NCBI GenBank assembly: GCA_030015575.1
Contig: CM057351.1
Location: 330,001 to 394,000, forward strand
Length of the DNA: 64,000 nt
Direction: 5' to 3'
From: Agapanthus africanus
Lineage: Eukaryota; Streptophyta; Magnoliopsida; Asparagales; Amaryllidaceae
In this document: piece after piece, positions 46,897 through 57,957 of the stretch
Layout of the letters: every line of letters starts with the position of its first letter
Numbering within the stretch: the first letter of the stretch is position 1
Made by a program: the position numbers and the translations under genes
The notes under the pieces: generated by a model
Seen by the model: the letters and a program-made list of their open reading frames with translations, nothing else
Told to the model about the DNA's origin: nothing
Database searches by the model: none

Positions 46897-47090
46897 TCTT
46901 GTCGATTCACGTGCTCAAATTTGTACGGCGTTCTTAAAAAACCCTGCACAGTTTTCTGAGATGTGTGGAATATTTTTAGGACACCATTTAAAATCAACAG
47001 AAACTGTCAAATTGGAAAATGCGATTTTTGATTTCCGGTTCGATCGATATTTTAAACGCGTTAGCACAAGTTAGTATAGCAAAATGGTGA

Positions 47091-47103
47091 GGCTCTGATA
47101 CCA
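47091..47103 (-). promoter_or_regulatory. Primer binding site of the minus-strand Copia element
   Basis: The reverse complement reads TGGTATCAGAGCC (initiator Met tRNA), next to the LTR boundary at 47105. Confidence 0.9.
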
Positions 47104-47104
47104 C

Positions 47105-49203
47105 TGTAAGTTTACGCTAGCGCCCTGGCCGTCTACAGACGCCAAATGCGGAACAAAAACTTTTTATCTGGCGCTATCGTATACTTTAACTCGGATCTGC
47201 CATTATTGCTAAACTAACAAACTGTAAAGAGTGTAGAAAGGTTATACCGAACGATCCGAGTCCTTCATTCTTTAACCATCATCCCACGCTCCATTGCGGC
47301 TGCTCCGATCTCTTCGATCTCCGCTCGTCCAGGTGGCACCACGTCGACGATTCTTTAAACGGGCTCCCGCCTCTGACTCGAGGCAACTCGGTCGTCAAGT
47401 TTGCTAAAAGAGACGACCAAGAATGATGTAGAGAATGAGTAGATGACTTTGTCTCACTTCGTCCAAAGCCGTGGACGATCGGTTAATGAAGTTGCCGATG
47501 GAAATGAAATGGAACAAGAAATGAACTATGAAATTTCCATGCATCCAAAACTTTAGTCTTTTCTTTTAACAACCATAATCATTTTCAAGTCAAGAATGGA
47601 GGAGGAGAAAGGGGCCGGCCACTTAAAGGAGGAGGGGTGACTGTAGGAACCAAGTGGTGACCATAAGAAATGATCCTTATCATAACAAAAGATCTTAAGC
47701 AATCCAAAAGACATTAATTAAAACCATGAGTCACAAAAACCTAGTCACCATTTAATAAATGCAAAGAAAGATGCATGAATCTAGTCACCAATCTAGAAGC
47801 TTCTAGAAGCACGACTCACCTCATCCAAGAAAAGATAAATCTGTCTTTAACCGAATGTTAAAAGACGGCTGATAGAAAACTGGAAACTGGCAACTTCCAA
47901 AAGTGATCCTGAAACGACTTTCAGGATAACCCCGTAACTGTATAAATATACCCGCATTTGTATTATGACCGAATACAAATGCAACTGAGACAAAGATATT
48001 ATATCTACTCAATATAATACTCGGATCCGGCTTAAACCAAAGCCGACCAGTATCAACTGCCCGAAAAATAACACGTGCGTAAACGCACGTACATTTTCCG
48101 AACCCTGCCATAAAACCATACGGCCTCTACAACGTTTCGCCCGAACTTGGGAAACTGTCTGTGGGGGACTCTAATGACTCGTCAGTACCCTGGCAGTGGG
48201 TTTAACCACAAACCGTCAGCGGCACTAACAATGCGTAACGGCTGCCCATGGACTGACCTCAAGGGAGGCTGATGAGCGAACTCATCCAGAAACCCTACTG
48301 AGCCTAACAGTGACAATGTATATACAGTCCGGTCCGTTCGTCAATGAGTATCGCATATGCACCTAGGGGGCTAGTAACGTCAGACCCCCAATAGCAGTAT
48401 AAGTCGTGTCGGAGTGTAGCCCAATAACACCCTGAGATACTACTGGAGTACCTACCAGTAAATCTCCTGCCACGGCCGTGGGCTATGTGTAATGGCTCTC
48501 CTAAACACAGCACGATCTCGCCCCCAATACCGGGAGAGACGAATCCCCTGCCGATCCGCTCACGTGCCTCCATATGGCTCGGGACTGTACCTAAAAGCTA
48601 CCTGTTTGCACGACTCCTTTGAGCCGTGGTAGGGTAGAAATCAAAGCACAGTGGGAACTCACACGAGACAAATGACGACCTCAGGTCGATGAACTAACCT
48701 GTACACACGTCACCAGGGAACTGCTATCTGACGATAGGTATAGTACTAACTAGCAGATTCCCGGCGAGTCCTGTCCGGTATACTCATAACCCAATAAGCA
48801 CATGTATACATCTTAGGTGATCCAACTGACACCAGTAGCTTGTGAGACCGGCCACCGCCCCTCGTCGGGGTCTCGACTGTATACACTAGTCTACTCCGGA
48901 GTATCGATGCCCTGTCTCGAAACTCCCACGACTAGGGACCACAATTAAGGATATGCATATAAACTACCCAACTCTCACGTATATGATCGTCGTCATACAG
49001 TTGGTAGTAAAGCAAGATCCTAAGGGCTCTATCAAAGTGTAACATGTAATCAGTCACCTGAACATGTACACGACTGATAAAGGCAAACCAGGTAGCATAC
49101 TATCATCTCGAGTAAGACTGTCCTACCGGTATAGGTCCTCCGCAATCATTGCAATCACGTACCTGCGATCCAATAATTGACTATGAGGGCACTATCTCCA
49201 ACA
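47105..49203 (-). repeat. 5' LTR of the minus-strand Copia element
   Basis: 2099 bp, about 98.7% identical to 39657-41759 by eye. GGGAA follows on the plus strand. Confidence 0.93.
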
Positions 49204-50450
49204 GGGAAGTCTTTATAGACTACTTCAAATCCCGTCGAACACCCGAAGATGCGTCCTCAAGACATCAGCTCATGAAACGAGCTCTGTCTTTCGCCTTCGT
49301 CAATGATACTCTGTATAAGAGATCGTTCGACTCCCTATAGCTAAGATGCCTGGGACCTGAAGAGGCAAAGAGAGTCGTCCAAGAAACTCATGACGGACTC
49401 TGCGGTTCTCTCCAAGCCGGGCCAAAGATGAAGCTGAAAATCAAACGGATGGGTTATTATTGGCCCATAATGATTCAGGACTGCCTCGAGTACGCGAAGC
49501 AGTGCCACTCGTGCTAGATTCATGGGAACTTCATCCATCAACATCCAAATCCACTACATCCGACAGTGGCTAACTGGCCGTTCGAAATGTGGGGGGCTGA
49601 CATAATCGGCCCCATCGAACCAACATCGTCCAGAGGACATCGATTCATTTTGGAGACAACTGACTTCTTCTCCAAATGGGCAGAAGCAGTACCGCTGAGG
49701 GAAGTGAAGACGGAGAATATCCTCCATTTCTTCAAGACACACGTCATTTATCGGTTCGGCACTCCGCGACGGATTATCTCCGATAACGGACCAGCCTACA
49801 GAAGCCACAAGATCAGTCGCTTTGCATAGCAACATAATATAGACTGGAGATATTCTTCGGTCTATAATCCTCGAGCTAACGGTCTAGCTGAGGCTTTCAA
49901 CAAGACCTTGACGAAGATCGTGAAAAAGACGGTGTCTCGAAATAAGAAAGACTGGCACGAGAGACTGCATGAAGCTCTCTGGGCGTATCGAACTACGTTC
50001 AAAACGGCCACGAACACAACGCCGTACGCATTGGTATTCGGTACGGAAGCGGTACTCCCCCTCGAGATAGAGTTACCCTCTCTACGAGTGGCAGTTCACT
50101 ATGAGCTAACAGACGAAGAAAATGCTCACCTTCGGCTTGAAGAGCTAGACTCCCTTGATGAAACTTGGCTCATGGCGCAACAAAATCTAGAGGCTTATAA
50201 AGCAAAGATGACGCGCTCATATGAAAGACTAACTAGGCCGAGAACATTCCGCCAAGGCGAACTGGTGTTGGTGGTCAAAAGGCCTATGATCCCCAATCGT
50301 GCCAAGCGGGGGAAATTCGAACCGAACTATGAAGGCCCGTATATCATAGACAAAGTTTACCAGGGTGGAGCCTACCTACTCATAGACATGCATGGTGAAA
50401 GACCTTTCAGGCCAATAAACGGTCGCTTCCTGAAAAAATACTACGCCTGA
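49204..50450 (+). mobile_element. Tat Gypsy element, segment 5: integrase (broken)
   Basis: The integrase core reads FEMWGADIIGPIEP (about 49585-49625), then TDFFSKWAEAVPL, GTPRRIISDNGPAY and YNPRANGLAEAFNKTL. The C-terminal part is WHERLHEALWAYRTTFKTAT, RTFRQGELVLVVKRP, KFEPNYEGPYIIDKVY, ending FLKKYYA at 50450. These are the common plant Gypsy motifs; one or two breaks are present. The non-coding 3' region starts immediately afterwards. Confidence 0.9.
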
Positions 50451-50533
50451 CGAGTCACGGCCTAGGTCAACGATAGATGATGATGCCTATGTCCGCTCGC
50501 TATCTTCCTAAGCCCAAACTCTATAAGTAGTAG

Positions 50534-50698
50534 CCGGTTTATGAACCGAAACGTCCTTAAACTAACGATGGACCACTATGTCCTAAAACTAGCGACGGAC
50601 CGAAACGTCCTTAAACTAACGATGGACTACTATGTCCTAAAACTGGCTGTTGACCGAGACGTTGATAAACTACTGTGGACTGCAGCATCCCAAGGCTG
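50534..50698. repeat. Short tandem repeat, about 55-bp unit, about 3 copies
   Basis: GACCGAAACGTCCTTAAAC and ACGATGGACNACTATGTCC recur at about 55-bp spacing, the last copy degenerate. It is the first of several arrays downstream of the Tat integrase. Confidence 0.75.
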
Positions 50699-50861
50699 AC
50701 ACAAAAAAAATAAAAAATAAAAAGAGAAAAAAAAAAAAGAAAACGGTATGTCCGTAAGCAAAATAGGCACGGATGAAAACTCGAAAGGGCTCCGTGAGTA
50801 AAAACAGCAGGGCTACCGGCGAGTTTTTGTGAAAACCCGAAAAGGCGCAACCTCGTTAAAA

Positions 50862-51092
50862 GACACTTGCAAGGCCCTCTCGACCTTGTGAGGAGAAACC
50901 ACCTGCGTGAAATCCTTATGACTCACAAAGGAGAAACACACTTAGGGATCCCCATGATTCCTAAGGAGAAATTACACATGCGAGATCCTCACGACTCGTA
51001 AGGAGAACCCTCCTATGAGACCCTCACGGCTCATAAGATTCAAAAGTCTTAAGCTACAGGGATCTGAACCTGTTCTTAAGCCATCACAACCT
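50862..51092. repeat. Hairpin cassette H1
   Basis: Five or six short inverted repeats of about 40 bp each, with a near-constant loop (ATCCTCACGA type) and different stems. Examples are CTTAGGGAT with ATTCCTAAG, TATGAG with CTCATA, and CAAGG with CCTTG. Units are joined by AAGGAGAAA-like spacers. The cassette recurs at 51211-51402 and 53762-53985. Confidence 0.7.
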
Positions 51093-51210
51093 CCAATTCT
51101 GCCCTACAAGTGGTTCAGTATTGACCCTTGTATACAATCCACGGGCGCGAATAAACATTTCCCTAACAAAGTCCCATCCGTGATTAGGGATATGTTTGCA
51201 CAGTGAATAG

Positions 51211-51402
51211 CCCTTGTAAGTCCTCTCGATTTATAACGAGAAAGCACTCTTGTAAGATCCTTACGACTTATAAGAGACCATACACTTAGGAATCCTCACA
51301 ATTCCTAAGGAGAAATTACACCTACGAGATCCTCACGACTCATAGGGAGAAATATCAAAAGCCTTAGTCGACAGGATCCTAACCCTGTCTATTAAGCCAT
51401 CT
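51211..51402. repeat. Hairpin cassette H2
   Basis: Same order of hairpins as H1 and H3: CTTGTAAG with CTTATAAG, CTTAGGAAT with ATTCCTAAG (9 bp, perfect), CTACGAG with CTCATAG. It ends in a GCCTTAG...TTAAGCC unit like the other cassettes. Confidence 0.7.
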
Positions 51403-51532
51403 TTGTTCGACATCGACGAAGGCAAATGATGATTCGCTCCTGGCAATATCCCAGTCGTAGCGATGCTGATGCCGAAATCGGTGTCAAATCCCAAACTCGC
51501 AGCGAAAAGCCAGCAAGCCACAAATGCATATG

Positions 51533-51735
51533 AAATAGCCGAAATGATTGGGCAACTTGCAAATCAGCAAGTAAAAGTATATGCATGCAAAATAGCCGAA
51601 ATGATTGGGCAACTCGCAATAAAAAGCAGCGAGTAAATAAAAATAAATAGCCGAAATGATTGGGCACCGCGAAAAATAGCCGAAATGATTGGGCAATCGC
51701 GACTTTCGCGATATAAAAAGCTGAAATGATAGAGT
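51533..51735. repeat. Constant 21-bp motif alternating with changing hairpins
   Basis: Five copies of AATAGCCGAAATGATTGGGC, the last degenerate. Most are followed by a hairpin with its own stem: ACTTGC with GCAAGT (51555-51572), ACTCGC with GCGAGT (51612-51634), ATCGCGA with TCGCGAT (51696-51712). Confidence 0.75.
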
Positions 51736-52009
51736 ATCGCGGAAAGGAAAATATAAAGAATGAAACTTTTGCCCTATATATGAGATCACATCGATCCCTG
51801 TATACAATCCAGGGGTGCAAACAAAGAAGGAATCACACCTTCCCTCCCCAGGCTCCATCAGAAAAAGAAGCCAAATCTCGACGGTCCACAGACAGCCTGT
51901 AGATCATCTCAATATTCGTTTCATTACAACAAACGCAACATCAAGCAAAGCGGAACCGCGGCAATTCCCAGTTCCGTGACTCGACGGTGCACAGATAACC
52001 GAGAGTCAA

Positions 52010-53755
52010 ACCCCGACTCCGTGGAATGCGAATAAAGTCAACCCTTCCTGGTCCTCGCAGAACATGGCTATGTCAATCAGACCCCGTGGAAAGCATCCGG
52101 AGCAAAATCCTGGTTTCGTGGAACGCGGCTTATATCAATCCTGACCCCGTGGGAAACGTCCAGAGCGGAGCCTGGTCCTCGCAGAACATGACTATGTCAA
52201 TCAGATCCCGTGGGAAGCATCCAGAGCAAAATCCTGGTTTCGTGGAACGCGGCCTATGTCAATTCTGATCCCGTGGGAAACGTCCAGATGGGATCCTGGT
52301 CCTCGCAGAACACGGCCTATGTCAATCCTGACCCCGTAGGAAGCATCCAGAGCAGAGCCTAGTCCTCATAGAACACGGCTATGTTAATCAGACCCCGTGG
52401 GAAGCATCCAGAGAAAAATCCTGGTTTCGTGGAACGCGGCCTATGTCAATCCTGACCCCGTGGGAAACGTCCAGAGCGGATCCTGGTCCTCACTAAACAC
52501 GGCCTATGTCAATCCTGACCCCGTGGGAAGCATCCAGAGCGGAGCCTGGTCCTCGCAGAACACGGCTATGTCAATCAGACCCCGTGGGAAGCATCCAGAG
52601 CAAAATCCTGGTTTCATGGAACGCGGCCTATGTCAATCCTAACCCCGTGGGAAACGTCCAGAGCGGATCCTGGTCCTCACAGAACATGGCTATGTCAATC
52701 AGACCCCGTGGGAATCATCCAGAGCAAAATCCTGGTTTCATGGAACGCGGCCTGTGTCAATCCTGACCCCGTGGGAAACGTCCAGAGCAGATCATAGTCC
52801 TCGCTGAACACGGTCTATGTCAATCCTAACCCCGTGGGAAGCATCCAGAGCGAAGCCTGGTCCTCGCAGAACACGGCTATGTCAATCAAACCCCGTGGGA
52901 AGCATCCAGAGCAAAATCCTGGTTTCGTAGAACGTGACCTATGTCAATCCTGACCCATGGGAAACGTCCAGAGCGGATCCTGGTCCTCGCAGAATACGAC
53001 TATGTCAATCAGACCCCGTGGGAAGCATCCAGAGCAAAATCCTAGTTTCGTGGAATGCGGCTTATGTCAATCCTGACCCCGTGGGAAATGTCCAGAGAGG
53101 AGCCTGGTCCTCGCAGAACACGGCTATTTCAATCAGATCCCGTGGGAAGCATCCAGAGCAAAATCCTGGTTTCATGGAACGCGGCCTATGTCAATTCTGA
53201 CCCCGTGGGAAACGTCCAGAGCGGATCCTGGTCCTCGCAGAACACGGCCTATGTCAATCCTGACCCCGTGGGAAGCATCCAGAGCGGAGCCTGGTCCTCG
53301 CAGAACACGGCTATGTCAATCAGACCCCGTGGGAAGCATCCAGAGCAAAATCCTGGTTTCGTGGAACGCGACCTATGTCAATCCTGACCCCGTGGGAAAC
53401 GTCCAGAGCGGATCCTGGTCCTCGCTGAACGCGGCCTATGTCAATCCCGACCCCATGGGAAGCATCCAGAGCGGAGCCTGGTCCTCGCAGAACACGGCCT
53501 ATGTCAATCCTGACCCCGTGAGAAGCATCTAGAGCAAATCCTGGTCACGTAGAACACAGCCTATGTCAATTCTGACCCCGTGGGAAACGTCCAGAGCGGA
53601 ACCTGGTCCTTGCGGAATACGGCTCATGTCAATCCTGACCCCGTGGGAAGCATCCAGAGAAAATCCCGGTCTCGTGGAACACGGCTAAAGTCAATCTTGA
53701 CCCCATGGGAAACGCCCAGAGCAACTCCTGACTCCATGAAATGCGGATAATGGCA
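52010..53755. repeat. 62-bp tandem array, about 28 copies, dimeric
   Basis: Two unit types alternate. One starts CCTGGTCCTCGCAGAAC and contains GGGAAGCATCCAGAGC; the other starts CCTGGTTTCGTGGAACGC and contains GGGAAACGTCCAGAGC. Each is about 62 bp, so the higher-order period is about 124 bp. The edges are degenerate. Long tandem arrays in the 3' non-coding region are known for plant Tat elements and can seed satellites. The reading frames here are a by-product of the repeat. Confidence 0.88.
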
Positions 53756-53761
53756 ACACCA

Positions 53762-53985
53762 TCAATCACTTACGGGTCTTCTCGACCCGTAAGGAAGAAA
53801 ACTCTCTTGTAAGATCCTTACGACTTATAAGAGAAAACGCACTTAGGAATCCTCACGATTCCTAAGGAAAAACTACACCTACGAGATCCTCTCGACTCGT
53901 AGGGAGAAAAGTCTTTATGAGACCCTCACGGCTCATGAAGTTGAAAAGCCTTAGGCAGCAGATCTGAACCTGCTTTCTAAGCCAT
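53762..53985. repeat. Hairpin cassette H3
   Basis: The cleanest copy. CTTACGGGTC pairs with GACCCGTAAG (10 bp, 53769-53793), CTTGTAAG with CTTATAAG, CTTAGGAAT with ATTCCTAAG (53842-53866), CTACGAG with CTCGTAG (53879-53902) and TATGAG with CTCATG. Stems differ while loops stay alike. Confidence 0.78.
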
Positions 53986-54118
53986 CACTACCTCTCGAAG
54001 AACTCAAAACGGAATGCTCTCTCTATCATCTGCAGGCTACGCTTACTAAAGTGACATGCCGATAACAAAGAAAAGAATAAAATAAAGAAATGACACAAGA
54101 CATTGCAAAATAAATGTA

Positions 54119-54218
54119 TCTTTTATTCATAAATTCAATTGGGTACAAAATACATCATATGAAAGAATAAAGAAAAATGGATACATTTTATTCAAAATTA
54201 CAAATGGTGCAAAAACAA
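54119..54218 (-). terminator. Poly(A) signal region of the antisense gene
   Basis: On the minus strand AATAAA occurs at 54187-54192, about 27 nt after the stop at 54219, and again at 54122-54127. The surroundings are AT-rich. Confidence 0.55.
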
Positions 54219-54934
54219 TTATTGAGAGGGAAGCGTTTTCAATAGACCAATCAGCCGCTCGCGCACTTCCCTCAGCCCCTTTTCATGGTCAGCTGCCGCG
54301 GCCAACTCTGCTTCAACCTGAGCCCGTTGCTGTAAATAGGATGAAAGTTGCTCTTCGATGACCCGCTGAGCTACCTCACGACTTTGCGCATCTCGTTCAA
54401 TGAGGTCGAATTTCTGCCTCAGCGTTAGCCCGTCAGAAATACATCGTAGAAGGCTTTCAAAGATAACTTTCAGCTGTGCAGCATTTGCATCAACTTGAGC
54501 ATCCAAACGAGCAGATTCGCTTGAAGTCTCTTCGCACTCCTTACGCTTTAAGGTCGCTTCCTATTCAAGATGGCGAAAGTAAGGAGTGCTCTCCTCGACC
54601 CATGCATCCCGCTGGGAGTTCACAGCCAAGACCTCAGGGGCGGGACGTCTAAACTCAAGCTCATGCAGACAGGCCTCGATTTTTCTGCAGTGATTAACCA
54701 AGGACTCCACGACGCCTTCATTATAAAAGTGCACGAGCGTCGCCAGCATGGGATTAACCTCAGCAGCGAAATCTACAGCAAGGGCAGGAGTCTCTACGTC
54801 AAGCTCCTCAAGGTGATCAATCAACATGCGCAGACTATTCACAGCACCTTTGGAAGAGGGACGTCGAGAGAAGGGGCCTGCTGGCATTATAACTTGAGAC
54901 TCGAACGGAGCTGAAGTCGGCGTCACGGCTATAA
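54219..54934 (-). other. C-terminal coiled-coil block of the antisense gene
   Basis: After a possible acceptor (TTTATAG) the block reads VTPTSAPFESQVIMPAGPF, then helical MLIDHLEELDVETPALAVDF and EGVVESLVNHCRKIEACLH. It ends in a Gln/Glu/Ala-rich coil (VAQRVIEEQLSSYLQQRAQV). The product may bind itself or a partner through this coil; that is inference. Confidence 0.55.
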
Positions 54935-56489
54935 AGCAAATCACAGTCAAATAACGGTTCGAGAAATAAAGGAGGTTCATGAACAACGGAGTTTACTATA
55001 CGTGCTGCAGCAGTGGCAAGACCGAGAGTACCGGTGGTGCAACTGTTCTTTCGTCTCCTCCTTCGATCTGCAGGGCTGCAATTAAAACAAAGAAGAATTA
55101 GAAACGATTTGACTACCCATAAAAGAAAAGAAGAGACGTTAACTAAAGGTTGTACTCACAAGCTCCGCTAGAAGAGGCAATCTCTGACTGAAAGGAGAAG
55201 TGTGGGTGTAGCATCTGATACATGTGATCAAAAAGGACTCCTGCGAGGATGTAATAATGCAATGTCAGTACATAAAGTATACTACCTACAATGAAGCTGA
55301 TGGGTCACAAATCCGCACCTTCCAGCATTTGAGAGGGTACGAGAGAAGGTAAAGGAGTGGTCACCGTCAAAGCAGCAACTGGAGATGCTTTCTCGGGTGG
55401 CACAACCCCAACGCTCATCACACCTGCATTAGAAATAATAGAAACGCAGTCAAAAGAAATTGAAAGGGATTGCAGAATAAAGGGGAGAGTAATGACCCAA
55501 GATCTACCTGGTGAGTCGCCGGTCGAGACCGCGATAAGGGCGTCATTGGATGCAGCGAATGCTTCACCCTCCTCCATCGGAATGGTCTCGCCACCCATAG
55601 CCTCGTCCCCTGACTCCACGAGAATCGTCGTGACACTCGCAGCGCCCGGCAACGGCAAGGACCCACAAGGGGAAAGAGTAACGATTGGAGCAGTGCCCGA
55701 CTCTTGAGAAAGAGTGGCTACCTCGGGCTCAGCGATTGTAGCCATCTCACCTGCCGCTATCTCGGGCTCAGCAATTGTAGCCGTCTCACCTACCGCTACC
55801 TCAGGCTCGGTGCCGCCATGTCACCCGCCACTTCCTCGGCAAGACTCGGCCCTGCAAGATAGGATATATGAGAACCTGAAAATTAAAACTTTGACAAAAG
55901 AACCCAATGCTACGTTACCTTGGGTCGGTTTTTCGATTGCTTCCTGAGCCGCATGAGCTGCCTGTCTGTGGGCGGCAGACAAGGCAGCCGAAGCATCCTC
56001 TGAAGTAGTGAGGGCAGGAGTAGCAGCGCTCGGACCTGCACCCGTAGCCAAGGCAGAGTTACGCTCCCTTGCTGTGCGCACTCTACGCTTCCTTTCCGCT
56101 CGGGCCGTGAGAGCGGATCTTCTAGAAGCCTCCATCAATAGGACGTCATCGTCCGCGCCAAGGATTACCTCTGGAGCCGTTATGGCATCCTTCATCGGTT
56201 GCTTAAGTGATGTTTCTTTCGGCAATACCGACGGAACTGAGACTTTGATAGCCGACCCGGGAAGCATCTCCGCACCGCCCTGTGAAGTCGGTACCACGCC
56301 TGGAATAACCTGAGTAGAGGTAGTTCCTGTAATAAGATGAAAAGGAAGGGTCAGACTATCCATAAGAAACGGGAGTGGAGACGCGGTAAACCGAAATGTA
56401 CCGATGCCTAAGGATGCTCGAAGTCTTTCTTCTTCCTCAAAAGTCTTGAGAGAAACTGCGAGAGCTTTTTCGGTGGAAATTCCTGTTAA

Positions 56490-57955
56490 AGAGGAAAAGT
56501 GTCAGTCAAAACATGATGATAAAAAATATGATGCAATGACAAAAGGTACGGCTGATGTTTACTCGATCGCGCGAGGATGGCCAGTCCCGCTTTGTAGCTT
56601 ACTAGTCGCTCGGAAGCTGCAATAGCAGCCTCGAGGTCGGTATTGTCCAGCGCTACGAATAGACCCTCGTTGGTCCCATAGTCGCCCAAGCCCTCACTAT
56701 AAGGAGCATGAGGCTCCTGACCAAATACAACGTTGGCAGAGAAGATCGACTTCTTCTTCCTCTTCTGCGAGCGAGCTTCGGTCGCCGCAAGCACAAGTTT
56801 ACGTTTAGTGGGCACCTTGGGGCGACGAGTCCCGATATCTGAACCCACGCCAGAATCGGGGGAAGCTACAGTCGCCGTTTCTACAGGAGCCGGGGGAATC
56901 GGTAGCTCGGGCATGTCATGCGGGACTTCGATCACGGCAGCTTCTCTTAAGGGAGGTGGGACAATGGTCCATCGCTTCATAGGGACGTTTCGATCACCAG
57001 CAGGGCGTGCACCTTTGCGATCGAGCAGCAGTCGCTTCTCCTCCCTGATGACGGGGCCCATTGAATGCTGATACCACGCCACGTACACATTAAGGGCCTT
57101 CGGGACACAGCTCGGTTTGCTGATAAAGAAGTTGGACCCTGTATTCACGCGCATAAAATGATGCAGCGCGTTTTGCATTCCCTCTTTAGTGACAGCAGGT
57201 TCTAACAAGAAAGCCTCAAGCGGGACTCCCTGATTGTAGCTCAGCTGCTGGGCGAAACGATGCAGATTGTATCTCATGAATAACGCCGCATCATTTTGCC
57301 TAAACACAAGAAAGCCCCGTCTGATGAAATATAAATGAAGGATTTCCCGAGCTTTCAAAACAGAGGCTCCATCTTTAAAAATGTCCCGCAATGGCTGTAC
57401 TGTTGTTGCGGACTCTTTGCCGATGGTCAGAATTTTGTCAGTGAAGGTCATGCCATCTCCAACCGTGCGAGGATGAAGGAGCAAACCTCTAGGTTCCCGC
57501 GGTGACAGATTTACAATAGATGCGCCGACTAATCGCATAATCCGGGGGTAGCCGCACCTGTCATAGAAGGAAGGCCATTTATGGATACCGAAAACGCCAA
57601 GTGCATGTAGCTCGAGCCATGACATGAATTAATGCATCGAGAAGTTCACATGCTGCACTCCGGGTTCAGTAGTATCCGCCGCTTGGCTAAGGCTGTAATA
57701 CAAATGAGCTAACCCGACAACCCCGACAGCCACTTTCACCCCAATAACCATTCGGTAACCTGGGTAGAAGACAGACGGCCTCATACGGCGAAGGTGCATC
57801 AGGAGCGCAAACCAGCTCAGCCATAACCCAAGAAACCCCAAAAAGAACATTTCCTCATCAATCCCAGGGACTGCAACCTCCGCAAAAGAAACGACTGGGG
57901 TGTTAGGAAGGAAGAAACTCTTTTGATCTGCCTCCGCCGTTGACAGGTTGTTCAA
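56490..57955 (-). other. Middle part of the antisense gene
   Basis: Contains an aromatic, partly hydrophobic stretch (FLGFLGLWLSWFALLMHLRR), then WPSFYDRCGYPRIMRLVGAS and LHLYFIRRGFLVFRQNDAAL. A basic KRKLVLAATEARSQKRKKK follows, a possible nuclear localisation signal. I know this layout from plant transposon-associated proteins but cannot name the family with certainty. Confidence 0.45.
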
Positions 57956-57957
57956 AC

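Larger units (their letters stand above)
41760..47090 (-). mobile_element. Decayed internal region of the minus-strand Copia element
   Basis: There is no long reading frame. Reading the minus strand, the end of Copia RNase H near 41860-41950 matches the corresponding remnant near 10500-10610. The paired 300-bp duplication lies at about 44090-44700 and the 130-bp duplication at about 45440-45700. The conserved 87-nt block is at 45826-45915. Confidence 0.8.
39657..49203 (-). mobile_element. Full-length Copia element (Angela-like), non-coding, subfamily A3
   Basis: LTRs are 39657-41759 (2103 bp) and 47105-49203 (2099 bp), with a perfect target duplication GGGAA at 39652-39656 and 49204-49208. 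On the minus strand the primer site TGGTATCAGAGCC and the polypurine tract AAGTGGGAGAT are present. I count about 28 LTR differences (about 1.3%), so about 0.5 million years. The internal region is broken many times and collinear with the decayed interior of 2968-12858, including its duplications. It sits between RNase H and integrase of the Tat element. Confidence 0.94.

Noticed and set aside
49341-49835. Minus-strand frames opposite integrase
   Set aside because: Shadows of the integrase coding strand.
52010-53755. Possible CRISPR-like array or repeat protein gene
   Set aside because: Units are directly adjacent with no unique spacers, and the genome is a plant. The 62-bp period is not a multiple of three, so frames of 80-114 residues are repeat by-products.
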